From CBDDHT01 sp965227905 (lineage in GTDB: Bacteria; Pseudomonadota; Alphaproteobacteria; Rhizobiales; Methyloligellaceae), in assembly GCA_965227905.1 (NCBI GenBank), contig OZ245780.1:1922001-1986000 (forward strand): a stretch of 64,000 nt of DNA, given 5' to 3'. Positions 53,610 through 62,387 of the stretch are shown here, in pieces. The translations under genes were made by a program, and so were the position numbers. Numbering within the stretch: the first letter of the stretch is position 1; each line of letters begins with the position of its first letter. Below the pieces are notes generated by a model, which worked only from the letters and a program-made list of their open reading frames with translations, ran no database searches and was not told the DNA's origin.

Positions 53610-54311
53610 TCAAGCTGCTTGTTTCGAAGAAAAAGCAAACCGTGCGATGGTCGAAAGAATAATCACGCCGGCCATCACCGAACCTTTGATGGTTCCAGAG
53701 ATTTTTGAGACGCCGATCCGCGGACGATAGCGCACCGGGATGTCGCGCGTTCGCAGACCGGCGACGGCAGCTTTGATTTGCATCTCAATCGTCCAGCCGA
53801 AATTGCGGTCCTGCATATCCAGCCGGCGCAACGCCGGTGCGCCGATGGCGCGGAATGGCCCGAGGTCCGTATATTTCACGCCCCAGATCATGCGCATCAG
53901 GAAGCAGGCAAGCCAGTTGCCGAAGCGTTGCGGGGGGGTGAGAGAGCCGGCCTCGGCCTCTCCGAGTGCCCGCGAGCCGATGACCATGTCACATTCGTCC
54001 GCTGCGATGGGATCTACGAGCAAGCCCATCTCTTCGGGGTGATCGCTATAGTCGCCATCGAGGAAGACGACGATGTCGATGTCTCCCAGCGCCGCGATAC
54101 CGCGCAGGCAGGCGGCGCCGTAGCCGCGCTCCGGCTCGTGGACCACAAGGGCACCGGCGGTCTCGGCTACACTAGGCGTGCTGTCCGTCGAGCCATTGTC
54201 GGCCACGACGATCAGGTCAACCCAATCCGGGATATCGCCAAGGACCTTTGCGATCGCGCTCTCCTCGTTGAGCGCCGGGATGACCACGCCGACCTTGTTG
54301 TTGTTACGCAT
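53610..54311 (-). CDS. Glycosyltransferase family 2 (dolichol-phosphate-mannose synthase-like)
   Basis: The 233-residue protein has the GT-A fold motifs VVIPALNEESAI, VVADNGSTDST and VVFLDGDYSDHP (the Asp pair that holds the nucleotide sugar metal). Its lipid-phosphate relatives use polyprenyl phosphate as acceptor. It has no extra membrane helices beyond a C-terminal hydrophobic stretch. It is 12 bases downstream of the membrane GT87-like gene on the same strand, so the two likely work together: this enzyme could make the lipid-linked sugar that the membrane enzyme uses. Confidence 0.88.
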   Translation of the reverse strand: MRNNNKVGVVIPALNEESAIAKVLGDIPDWVDLIVVADNGSTDSTPSVAETAGALVVHEPERGYGAACLRGIAALGDIDIVVFLDGDYSDHPEEMGLLVDPIAADECDMVIGSRALGEAEAGSLTPPQRFGNWLACFLMRMIWGVKYTDLGPFRAIGAPALRRLDMQDRNFGWTIEMQIKAAVAGLRTRDIPVRYRPRIGVSKISGTIKGSVMAGVIILSTIARFAFSSKQAA

Positions 54312-54323
54312 GTCTCAACTCCA

Positions 54324-55781
54324 TTACGCGGTCTTTGCTTCCGATTGTGAGTCGGAGCGGCCACGCGGCCAGAATTCGATTGCAAGCGCCACCCAGACCG
54401 GAATCCATACGAGCCAGACAAAACCATCCGAATAGAGCGATAGCGAACCGCGGCTCATGAAGTGAAACGCTGAATAATAGAGAGGCAAGGTCGCGGTAGC
54501 CACGAGCAACCCAAAGACGGGCGTGAGCGCGAGGAAGGGCAGGACCCAGATGAAATACCAGGGGAACTGGGCCGGACTGACCAGGAACATCGTAGCCGCG
54601 ACGATTGTCCAGCGAACGACGAGATCGTCGGCATCGCGATAAGGACGCCAACTGACAACGAGTATGACGAATGCCAGAACCGAGGCCAGCAGACCGCGCG
54701 TCGCAAGAGGGGCCGAAACCACTGTAAGTCCTACCGTCTCCAGCAACCAGGATACGGCATTCTCCAATCTCGGCATCAGCGCATTGTTTGTCCGCCACTC
54801 GTTCGCATAGGCCACCAGTCCCGACGACTGGTCGAGCCCTGCTGTAATGAGCGGGTAGGCACACAGAATACCGATGACCGCCGTAATCAGGATTGCAGCG
54901 ATGAGTTTCCGAGGAGCGCCGAGCAATGGACGCCATACCAGCGGCATGAAAATGACTGGCCAGATCTTGGCACCAGCCGCAAGCGCCAGTGCCACGGTTG
55001 CCCAGACAGACCGCTTACGAATGGCAAGATACAGGCCGCCGACAACGAGTGCTGCGACGATAGCCTCCATATGTGCCGAATTGACGAGCTCTTTCACGGC
55101 AACGGGATTCCACCAGTAAAGAGCGGCCCAAAGCGGAGACCGTCCGAGCGCCAGCAGAATGGTAACCAGGAGGGCGGCTGTCGCGATGTCGAAAGCCAGC
55201 AGTACCCCACGCCAGGCGATCAGGCTCCAAGGTTTGATCATGTGGGAAATGGCAAACACGGCCTGGGTCACCGGCGGGTAGAGCGTGCGGAGTTCCGGGT
55301 GGTTGACCCTGCCGATCAGCAGGCCTGAATCGCGCGCGAGGGCTCCGATGACCGTCAAATCTGGGTCAGCTTTTGCTGCATCCGCGGGAGATATCGCGTA
55401 GGGATTCATGCCATGCGCCGTCACGCCGCCATCCCAAAGATAGCGCTGATAGTCATCTTCTAGTGCCGGTTCGCTCGTGAGGAGCGCCAACCGCATGGCA
55501 ATTCCGACAAGAACCATGAGCACAAGGATGCCTGCCGGCTTCGATCCGGTCTTGCGCAGAGTTGCCGGTATCAGCAAAGTCAGCAGGAGGAAAACCAGGC
55601 CGGCGAAGATCAACCCGCCGGACAATTCCAGCACCGGCATGTCACGCACCAGTACGTCGTAGCCGAAACGCGGCGAATTCCACGCCAGGGTGCCAGCGAG
55701 TACAACAAGAATGGCGCCGACGAGCGTCCAGAGGCCGAACAGCCGCAGAGAGATCGATGTCGAGGCGTTTTTCAAGCGCAC
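54324..55781 (-). CDS. Membrane mannosyltransferase-like protein (GT87/GT-C type)
   Basis: The 485-residue protein has about 11-12 hydrophobic segments and a short acidic first loop containing EDDYQRYLWDG (the D-D motif that GT-C enzymes use), followed by GVTAHGMNPYAISP. GT87 and related GT-C enzymes transfer sugars from polyprenyl-phosphate donors outside the membrane. Coupled with the GT2 gene next to it, this suggests a two-step lipid-linked sugar pathway for a surface glycan. The sugar and acceptor are not known. Confidence 0.8.
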   Translation of the reverse strand: MRLKNASTSISLRLFGLWTLVGAILVVLAGTLAWNSPRFGYDVLVRDMPVLELSGGLIFAGLVFLLLTLLIPATLRKTGSKPAGILVLMVLVGIAMRLALLTSEPALEDDYQRYLWDGGVTAHGMNPYAISPADAAKADPDLTVIGALARDSGLLIGRVNHPELRTLYPPVTQAVFAISHMIKPWSLIAWRGVLLAFDIATAALLVTILLALGRSPLWAALYWWNPVAVKELVNSAHMEAIVAALVVGGLYLAIRKRSVWATVALALAAGAKIWPVIFMPLVWRPLLGAPRKLIAAILITAVIGILCAYPLITAGLDQSSGLVAYANEWRTNNALMPRLENAVSWLLETVGLTVVSAPLATRGLLASVLAFVILVVSWRPYRDADDLVVRWTIVAATMFLVSPAQFPWYFIWVLPFLALTPVFGLLVATATLPLYYSAFHFMSRGSLSLYSDGFVWLVWIPVWVALAIEFWPRGRSDSQSEAKTA

Positions 55782-56035
55782 ACCGCTACCAGGCGCATCG
55801 GTCGAAAGCGCGGGAAATCAGACAGGGTGAGGGCGGAATGAGCGATGCAGAGCGGATGAGCATGGGAGACTCCATTCTTCGGCCGACCCAGAAGAAATGA
55901 CATTCCCATAATCGGAATCAAAGCAATTCATTACACTGCGTAAATATCTTTGTAGCCATAGTCAGGAAACACAGTGCGGGGAGACGGGGCGCGCATCCTG
56001 CTTGCGACCCCATCTCTCCGAAAGACGACCTGCCG

Positions 56036-56290
56036 CTAGTAACTGCCGCGCTTCTCGCGAGGCGGGGCCGTACGCTTGGTCCTGGTCGTTCTCTTTTTGG
56101 ATTTGGTCGACCGTTTTGTGGTCGTTTTCTTCTTCTTTCGCTTCTCGGCCTTCGCCAAAACGATCAGCTTGCTCTGCGTTACTCCGGTCGTGCGATCGGT
56201 TGCGAGTGCCGGATTACCTGAAACGGCAGCTAGAGCCGCAATCGCAACTCCTGCTCCGAGTGTCGTAAGGAATTTTGCTTGGTGCGCCAT
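56036..56290 (-). CDS. Small, very basic secreted protein
   Basis: The 84-residue protein has a signal peptide (about residues 1-30, ending NPALA) and a mature tail that is almost all Lys, Arg and Thr (KAEKRKKKKTTTKRSTKSKK and further). It may bind acidic polymers, DNA or the cell surface. Only a weak imperfect hairpin is seen after the stop. No family is recognised. Low complexity means some doubt about whether it is translated. Confidence 0.5.
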   Translation of the reverse strand: MAHQAKFLTTLGAGVAIAALAAVSGNPALATDRTTGVTQSKLIVLAKAEKRKKKKTTTKRSTKSKKRTTRTKRTAPPREKRGSY

Positions 56291-56426
56291 TAACAGTCTC
56301 CCAAATTAGCAGTATGCATGCGTGGCTGTTACGCCCTGCAATCCAACTGAGAGATAGCGAGATGTGTGAATGATTCAATCGATCTCACGCGTCTGTGTAA
56401 GGTGTTGATCGAACTGTTAGATCAGA

Positions 56427-58046
56427 TCAGGATTTTGCCATCTCGCGGAGGCGGAATTTCTGGATTTTTCCTGTCGATGTCTTCGGCAAAGGGCCGAAGA
56501 CAATATGCTTTGGCACCTTGAATCCCGCCAGGTTCTCGCGGCAGAACGCTATGATTTCGTCGACGCTTGTGTCATTGCCGTCGGGAACAAGCTCAACGAA
56601 GGCGCAGGGGGTTTCGCCCCATGTCTCATCGGGTTTGGCAACAACTGCGGCGTCCATGATCGCCGGGTGCCGGTAGAGAACATCTTCGACTTCGAGGGAG
56701 GAAATGTTTTCGCCACCGGAAATGATGACATCCTTCGAGCGATCCTTCACCTCGACATAGCCGTTGGGATGCCAAACGGCGAGGTCGCCGGAGTGATACC
56801 ATTCGCCGGCAAAGGTCGCATCAGTCGTTTTCGGGTTTCCCAGATAGCCTTTCATGACGGAATTGCCACGAAACATGACCTCTCCCATGGTCAAACCATC
56901 TTTGGCGACAGGTTCATTAGTGACCGGATCGCCGACGATCATATCCTCGAGCATCGGATAGGAGATGCCCTGATGGGCCATGAGAGTGTGTCGTTCACGC
57001 TCAGGGAGCGTGTCCCACGCCGCCATAGGGGCACAATAGAGTGCCGGTCCGTAGCTCTCGGTTGCCCCATAGAGATGCAACACTTCGAATCCCATGGCAT
57101 CCATTGCTGCGATCACGGCGGACGGCGGAGCGGCGCCACCGGTGGCGCATAAAATCCGGTGTGCAGGTTTGATCTTGACCGCCTCCGGTGCGTGAACGAG
57201 CAGGTTCAAGATGATCGGCGCGCCGCACATATGGGTGACTTTGTGAGCTTCGATAAGCGCAAAGATCCGCTCTGGCTCGACGCGTCTCAGGCAGACATGC
57301 GTGCCGCCTAGCGCGGTGACCGCCCATGTGAACGTCCAGCCCGAACAATGAAACATTGGCAGCGTCCACAGATAGACGCTTTCATGATCGAGTTTGAGCG
57401 TGACCGCATTACCCATGGCCGCGAGATAGGCGCCGCGGTGGCTGTAGACCGCGCCCTTCGGATCTCCCGTCGTGCCGGAGGTGTAAAGCAGGCAGATTGA
57501 ATCCCATTCGTCCCGGGGGCCGGGATAAGCGAAACCCGGATCTGCCGACGCCAGGATGTCCTCATAGGTCTCGCTGCCGAGCTTGGGCGCGGCAATGGCT
57601 TCCGGATCGCTGATCTCCACGACGACAAGATCAGGTGGCGCCTGTTCAAGGGCCGGAGCGATGGTGTCCTCGAAGTCGCGATCAGCGAGAAACAGCTTTG
57701 CTTTGCCGTGTTTCAGGCAGAAGGAAATGGTGCCCGCATCGAGACGCGTGTTGATCGGATTGAGGACGGCACCGATCATTGGGGCCGCGTAATGGGCTTC
57801 AAGCAGAGCCGGCGAGTTAGCGGCCAGAATTGAGACCGTATCGCCATGTCCGATACCGCGGGTCTGCAGCGCGTGGGCAAGACGCCTGCAGCGTGCGTAA
57901 AACTCGCTATAGGTGTAGCGGCGTGACCCGTCGATGACGGCCGTGCGGTCCGGCCATATGGCGGCGGAGCGCTTGATAAAGCTGACCGGCGAGAGAGGAA
58001 CATAGTTGGCCGGACGCTGCCTGAGTTCTGAGGGATCTTCTGTCAT
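56427..58046 (-). CDS. Acyl-CoA synthetase (LvaE-like position)
   Basis: The 539-residue AMP-forming ligase has the P-loop-like motif LLYTSGTTGDPKGAVYSHRG, the YGATE motif LHLYGATESYGP, the motif YHSGDLAVWHPNGYVEVKDRSKD, and the C-terminal lysine KTSTGKIQKF. It activates a fatty or hydroxy acid to its CoA ester at the cost of ATP. It is the last gene of a minus-strand operon and begins six bases after the DUF6285-like gene. In the Pseudomonas lva operon an acyl-CoA synthetase likewise follows the kinase and dehydrogenase genes; here a similar role, activating a short or medium hydroxy acid, is inferred. Confidence 0.92.
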   Translation of the reverse strand: MTEDPSELRQRPANYVPLSPVSFIKRSAAIWPDRTAVIDGSRRYTYSEFYARCRRLAHALQTRGIGHGDTVSILAANSPALLEAHYAAPMIGAVLNPINTRLDAGTISFCLKHGKAKLFLADRDFEDTIAPALEQAPPDLVVVEISDPEAIAAPKLGSETYEDILASADPGFAYPGPRDEWDSICLLYTSGTTGDPKGAVYSHRGAYLAAMGNAVTLKLDHESVYLWTLPMFHCSGWTFTWAVTALGGTHVCLRRVEPERIFALIEAHKVTHMCGAPIILNLLVHAPEAVKIKPAHRILCATGGAAPPSAVIAAMDAMGFEVLHLYGATESYGPALYCAPMAAWDTLPERERHTLMAHQGISYPMLEDMIVGDPVTNEPVAKDGLTMGEVMFRGNSVMKGYLGNPKTTDATFAGEWYHSGDLAVWHPNGYVEVKDRSKDVIISGGENISSLEVEDVLYRHPAIMDAAVVAKPDETWGETPCAFVELVPDGNDTSVDEIIAFCRENLAGFKVPKHIVFGPLPKTSTGKIQKFRLREMAKS

Positions 58047-58052
58047 CGCTGA

Positions 58053-58400
58053 TCAACTTTTGCGGTTTGCAAGGAAGCGTGGATTTGTCTGGCGGAGTTC
58101 TGCCTCGAGCATGTCGATCAAGCGGGGCAGGAGTTCGGGGTGGCTGGCATCGGATACCCGACCGTTGCGAATGGCCTTGGCCAGGGCATCGACATCCGTT
58201 CCGGGCTCACTCCCGATATATGCGAGCAGGTCTTGGGCCGGATTCTCGCCTTTGAGGTGCCGCGAGGCAATGGCCAAGGCGTTGGCCGTCATCGCACCGG
58301 CATAGCGTTTGTCCGCCGGGAGATCGGTCAGGATTTCCTGTTGGAGTGTTTCAAGCGCGGCGTCGAGCAACGCGCGGACTGTCGAGAGGTCTTCAGACAT
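58053..58400 (-). CDS. Small protein, DUF6285-like, partner of the APH-like kinase
   Basis: The 115-residue protein is mostly helical (LSTVRALLDAALETLQQEIL, GAMTANALAIASRHLKGEN, HPELLPRLIDMLEAELRQTN) and matches, from memory, the DUF6285 family found next to phosphotransferase genes. Its start overlaps the kinase stop by eight bases, so translation is coupled. In the lva operon a small protein of similar size (LvaB) is needed for the kinase LvaA to work; this may be its counterpart, which I infer from size and position. Confidence 0.75.
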   Translation of the reverse strand: MSEDLSTVRALLDAALETLQQEILTDLPADKRYAGAMTANALAIASRHLKGENPAQDLLAYIGSEPGTDVDALAKAIRNGRVSDASHPELLPRLIDMLEAELRQTNPRFLANRKS

Positions 58401-59436
58401 GAGCGCCGATCTCCGTCAGCGCATCATATTCCATCTCGCCTGCCATCAGACCGGTCAGCATGAACTCGAGAGACGGCTCACGTCCTGAAAGGTGCCGCTC
58501 GCCTTGGAGCAGGGCAATCGTGGCCCATTTGGCGGCTGCCAGGATCTCCCAATAGGCGAGGGAGTCTGGGTCGAGCGGCACATCCGCGACGGCGTTATAG
58601 CCACGATAGAGGGCGTCTTTTTCAGCAATCCCACCCGCCTCGCGGGCATCTTCGCCGAAGCGCCAACACTTGGCGCAGAACCAGCCAAGATCCTGTTGAG
58701 GGTCGCCCCAATGGGTGAATTCCCAGTCGAGCAATCCGGTGAGATGGCCATCTTCGACGAGATAATTGCCGGTGCGAAAGTCACCGTGGCAAAGAACCAG
58801 AGACGGTGTCGCCGGAGCATTGGCGTCCAGCCAGCAGAGGGCATATTCGAGGGCAGGACGGGCGGCGGAAATCGAGTCGATGCATTGTCTGAGTTCCGCC
58901 ACCGCTGCACGCGCCGGCGAGACTTCCGGCATTGTCAGGAAAGGGAGATCGCTGCGTGGCGGTCGGATCGTGTGCAGCGTTGCGAGCTGTGCACCAAGGG
59001 CCTCGGCCAGGGGGTCGCCAAAGGAGGTTATATCTGGATTTCGGACGATCTTGCGAGCCTGGGCGACGCCCTTCAGAAAGCCGGAGATCATGAAGCTGGC
59101 GCCGATCACTGTGGGGTCATCGCAGTCGGCGATCGGCTCGGGCGCCAGGACACCGGCGCTGCGAGCGGCTTTCAGGCAGGCGAACTCCGAAGCTCGGTCC
59201 AGGCTCATTGGAAGGCCGGAAGGGGCATCCGTTCTCAGCGCCCAGATATGATGTCCGGTTTGATCCCCGCCATCGACGTCGACGACAAGACGCCAATTCT
59301 CACCGACCGCACCGCCCGACATCAGGTCGATGGAACCGATGCGAACGCTTGTCGATCCGATGGTCATCGCAAGCCAACATTCCAGCGGTCCGAGATCGTC
59401 AGGATCGAGGGTCCTCGCGCGCGCGTCCTGCGCCAT
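58393..59436 (-). CDS. APH-family phosphotransferase (LvaA-like hydroxyacyl-CoA kinase candidate)
   Basis: The 347-residue protein has the aminoglycoside-phosphotransferase fold with the catalytic loop LCHGDFRTGNYLV (catalytic Asp) and the metal Asp of LLDWEFTHWGDP. The start is the ATG at 59436, whose A is also the last base of the dehydrogenase stop TGA (TGATG); longer frames upstream overlap that gene and are rejected. Kinases like this phosphorylate 4-hydroxyacyl-CoA in the lva pathway and in the kinase part of ACAD10/ACAD11. The direct link to an ACAD10/11-like dehydrogenase gene supports that role; aminoglycoside resistance is unlikely. Confidence 0.9.
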   Translation of the reverse strand: MAQDARARTLDPDDLGPLECWLAMTIGSTSVRIGSIDLMSGGAVGENWRLVVDVDGGDQTGHHIWALRTDAPSGLPMSLDRASEFACLKAARSAGVLAPEPIADCDDPTVIGASFMISGFLKGVAQARKIVRNPDITSFGDPLAEALGAQLATLHTIRPPRSDLPFLTMPEVSPARAAVAELRQCIDSISAARPALEYALCWLDANAPATPSLVLCHGDFRTGNYLVEDGHLTGLLDWEFTHWGDPQQDLGWFCAKCWRFGEDAREAGGIAEKDALYRGYNAVADVPLDPDSLAYWEILAAAKWATIALLQGERHLSGREPSLEFMLTGLMAGEMEYDALTEIGAHV

Positions 59437-60641
59437 CAGCGACCCCAGGACCAGAATTCGTTGCGCTCTTTCGCGTAGGTCTGAGCAAGCACCATCTTGT
59501 GCACCTCGTCGGCCCCATCGAGGATTCGGGCCTGACGGGCATAGCGATAGATCCACTCCAAAATCGTGTCCTTCGAATAGCCGCGCGCGCCGTTTAGCTG
59601 GATTGCGGTATCGGCCGCCTGGTGAAGCAAGTTCGCGACATGAACCTTGGCCATGGAAACTTCCTTGCGTGCGAAGTCGCCCTGGTCGAGTTTCCACGCC
59701 GCGCTCATCACCAGAAGACGGCCGATTTGGATCTCCTTGGCAACGTCGCCCATCATCAGCTGCACGGACTCCCGGTCGGCCAGCCTGATCCCGAAGCCCT
59801 CGCGCTCATCGATATAGTCCTGGGCGATGTCCATGCAGCGCTTGGCGAGGCCGAGCCAGCGCATGCAGTGGGTGAGGCGGGCAGGGCCGAGGCGGGTCTG
59901 CGCCACCTTCATGCCGCGTCCGACATCCAGGAGCCTGTCTTCGTCCGCGATCTCCATGTCGTGGAATTTGATCTCGCAATGACCGCCATGTTCCTCCGGG
60001 CCCATGATCGGGACCTTGCGCACCATTTCGAATCCGGGCGTGTCCTTGTGGAACATGAAGGCCGTAAGCTCCCGGCGCGGCTCGTCCGATGTCTTGGCGA
60101 GCAGAATGAAGTGCGAGGCGCAGGCAGCACCAGTGATGAACCATTTGTGCCCGTTGATCACCCAGCGGTCATTGCCCTTTGGCGTTGCCGTCGTTCGGAT
60201 CATGGTTGGATCGGAGCCGCCGCCAGGATGCGGTTCCGTCATGACGATGGCGCCGCGGACGCTGCCGTCGATGATCGGCTGAAGCCACTTCTCCTTCTGA
60301 GCCTCGGTGCCGATCTGATTGAGGACACGCATATTGCCGTCGTCCGGCGCGGCGCAGTTGAAACAGACAGGTCCGAAAATCGAGCGGCCCGCCTCTTCAT
60401 ACATCACGGCCTGACCGACGAACGGCAGGCCCATGCCGCCCCGCTCTTTCGGCATCTGCGGCGCCCAGAGGCCGGCGTCCTTGACTTTGGCCCTGACATC
60501 TTCGAGCAGGTCTTCGCGAATGTTCTCGTGTTCGTCGTAGTTTTTGGAATCGGCCTCAAGCGGCACGATGTGGGTGTCGACGAAGGCGCGAACGCGCTGG
60601 CGGACATCCTCGATTTCGGGACTGAGGGTCAGATCGATCAT
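59436..60641 (-). CDS. Acyl-CoA dehydrogenase, ACAD10/11-like
   Basis: The 401-residue flavoprotein has the ACAD motifs VMTEPHPGGGSDPT (FAD), KWFITGA, a long helical middle and RGYSKDTILEWIYRYAR. At the position of the usual catalytic Glu (YEGT...) it has LDGADEVH, with Asp instead; this is the pattern of the ACAD10/ACAD11 and LvaC subgroup as I recall it. With the coupled kinase, it would remove the phosphate and form an enoyl-CoA from a 4-hydroxyacyl-CoA. It begins 40 bases after the Zn-dehydrogenase gene. Confidence 0.9.
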   Translation of the reverse strand: MIDLTLSPEIEDVRQRVRAFVDTHIVPLEADSKNYDEHENIREDLLEDVRAKVKDAGLWAPQMPKERGGMGLPFVGQAVMYEEAGRSIFGPVCFNCAAPDDGNMRVLNQIGTEAQKEKWLQPIIDGSVRGAIVMTEPHPGGGSDPTMIRTTATPKGNDRWVINGHKWFITGAACASHFILLAKTSDEPRRELTAFMFHKDTPGFEMVRKVPIMGPEEHGGHCEIKFHDMEIADEDRLLDVGRGMKVAQTRLGPARLTHCMRWLGLAKRCMDIAQDYIDEREGFGIRLADRESVQLMMGDVAKEIQIGRLLVMSAAWKLDQGDFARKEVSMAKVHVANLLHQAADTAIQLNGARGYSKDTILEWIYRYARQARILDGADEVHKMVLAQTYAKERNEFWSWGR

Positions 60642-60681
60642 GGGGTTGGTCTACTCCGGCACATGTTTTCGAGGCAAGACA

Positions 60682-61704
60682 TTACGATGGCAGGAGCACG
60701 CCCTTGCCCGTCTTCCCGGTATCGAAGATCTCGTAGGCACGCTCGGCATCCAGAAGCGGGAAGCGATGAGAGAAGAGGCTTTCGACGGGTAGCTGGCGTT
60801 CGGCGATATACTCGGTGCATTCCCTCTGCCAGTCGCGACTGAATGTCCACGAGCCAACGATCGAAACCTGGCGGCGAATGACGTCGTGTGCGACATCGTA
60901 GGTCGCTTCCGACCCAAGGCCGACCAGCCCGACCTTGCCCCAGATCTTTGCCGACCTGACTGCGTCCTGCGATGCTACAGGCGATCCGCTGCATTCGAGA
61001 ACATAGGGCGCGCCATGTCCGCCGGTGAGATCCTTGATGGCTTCAACGGCATTTTCTTTTGATGCATCGATAATAGCGTCCGCGCCATAGTCGCGCGCTT
61101 TGGCAAGCCGCTCCGATGACAGGTCGACGGCGAGGACCCGGGCGCCCATGGCGACGCCGAGCATGGTCGCACTCAGGCCAACCGGACCCTGCCCGAAGAC
61201 GGCAAGCGTTTCGCCTTCCGGCATTTCGATACGCTTTATCGCACCATAGGCCGTGCCGGTCCCGCAGGAGATGGCTGCACCAACGACAAAGGACATGTCA
61301 TCCGGCAGGGGTACGAGCGTATGCGCCGGGACTTTCATGAAACGGGCATGGGCGCCGTTGCCCGACTTTCCGTAAACGGTCGAGCCTTGTTCGCAAAGCT
61401 GCGTCCAGCCGCTGGTGCAATTCGCGCAGGTCCGGCAGCCGTCATAGTGGTGGACCATGAACCTGGCACTCATCGGTGCATCGGATTCACTGACATCCTT
61501 GCCGCGTTCGACAACGATGCCACAAGGCTCGTGACCTGGAATGAACTTCGCAACGCCCGGGTCCGGGGAGCGGTACAGATGCAAGTCGCTCCCGCACATG
61601 CCAGAAGCCATGATTTCCAGCACAACCTCGTCGGCTCCAGGTTCCGGGTCTGCGACATCGCGGATCTCAAGCTGTCGGTTGCCTGTGAAAATCACTGCTT
61701 TCAT
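60682..61704 (-). CDS. Zinc-dependent alcohol dehydrogenase
   Basis: The 340-residue medium-chain dehydrogenase has the catalytic zinc ligands in SGMCGSDLHLY and PGHEPCGIV. A cysteine-rich structural zinc loop follows (CRTCANCTSGWTQLC), then the Rossmann motif VFGQGPVGLSATMLGVAMGARVLAVDLS. The ATG at 61704 begins the family N-terminus MKAVIFTGN; an ATG five codons earlier is an alternative. In the operon it could oxidise or reduce the oxo/hydroxy substrate (the role LvaD fills in Pseudomonas), though LvaD is a different, short-chain enzyme. The substrate is unknown. Confidence 0.9.
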   Translation of the reverse strand: MKAVIFTGNRQLEIRDVADPEPGADEVVLEIMASGMCGSDLHLYRSPDPGVAKFIPGHEPCGIVVERGKDVSESDAPMSARFMVHHYDGCRTCANCTSGWTQLCEQGSTVYGKSGNGAHARFMKVPAHTLVPLPDDMSFVVGAAISCGTGTAYGAIKRIEMPEGETLAVFGQGPVGLSATMLGVAMGARVLAVDLSSERLAKARDYGADAIIDASKENAVEAIKDLTGGHGAPYVLECSGSPVASQDAVRSAKIWGKVGLVGLGSEATYDVAHDVIRRQVSIVGSWTFSRDWQRECTEYIAERQLPVESLFSHRFPLLDAERAYEIFDTGKTGKGVLLPS

Positions 61705-61765
61705 TTGTTTTGCTCGCAATTGTAGGTCGGACGGCGCGCAAGATCCACCGCATCACCGACCCGTT

Positions 61766-62374
61766 TCAGCAGCAATCGATGAATTCTGCAAATAGGTTAC
61801 AGGCGTTTTTGCCAAAGAGGTCGATCCGGCCGGTTTGGTCGAGGATGAGGAGGCCGGTTGCCTGAGCAATGCCTCTTGCCGTGACGGCGGCAGGATCGTT
61901 TTCTCCCGCAGCTTCGTACTGTTGTTCTATGAGCGCGAAGACGGATCGCAATTGTGCGTTGAGTGCCTTGTTGAGTCGGGCCGTCAGACCGATGCGCTGA
62001 ATGCCGCCGAAGAGATAAAGCCCGAGAGAGAGGTCGTCCGGATTCGACCGGTAATAGTCGAAGAAGCCATGCAGGCCTGCTCGTGCAGCCGCTCGTGGAT
62101 CAGCACATTCTGCAATGCGTTCTTCCACCTCGCTCTTCAAAGCAGTGAGTGACTGTGACAGCACTGCTGCATAAAGCGCCTCCTTCCCGTCGAAATAGGG
62201 GTAGATCGCGCCGGTTGTGCAGCCGGCTTCAGTGGCAATGGCGCGCATTGAAGTACGCTGCAAGCCTTCCCGACTAAAGACTGCCTTAGCTGCTTCGACA
62301 ATGATTCTGCAGCGAACCTCGCGCAATGTCTCGCCGCGCCGCTGCTTTGCTCTGGTTGAAGCCGTTGTTGTCAT
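61766..62374 (-). CDS. TetR-family regulator
   Basis: The 202-residue protein has an N-terminal TetR helix-turn-helix (about 15-60: VRCRIIVEAAKAVFSREGLQ, SMRAIATEAGCTTGAIYPYFDGKEALY) and a helical ligand domain. It probably represses the surrounding operon and responds to an acyl-CoA or hydroxy acid. The ATG at 62374 lies 13 bases after the crotonase stop; earlier ATGs overlap that gene. It is the second gene of the run, so it may be autoregulated. Confidence 0.88.
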   Translation of the reverse strand: MTTTASTRAKQRRGETLREVRCRIIVEAAKAVFSREGLQRTSMRAIATEAGCTTGAIYPYFDGKEALYAAVLSQSLTALKSEVEERIAECADPRAAARAGLHGFFDYYRSNPDDLSLGLYLFGGIQRIGLTARLNKALNAQLRSVFALIEQQYEAAGENDPAAVTARGIAQATGLLILDQTGRIDLFGKNACNLFAEFIDCC

Positions 62375-62387
62375 GCGTGTGTCTGCG

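Noticed and set aside
59437..59697. N-terminal extension of the APH-like kinase by 87 residues
   Set aside because: It overlaps the dehydrogenase gene and has no family similarity; the TGATG junction at 59436 gives a normal-length kinase.
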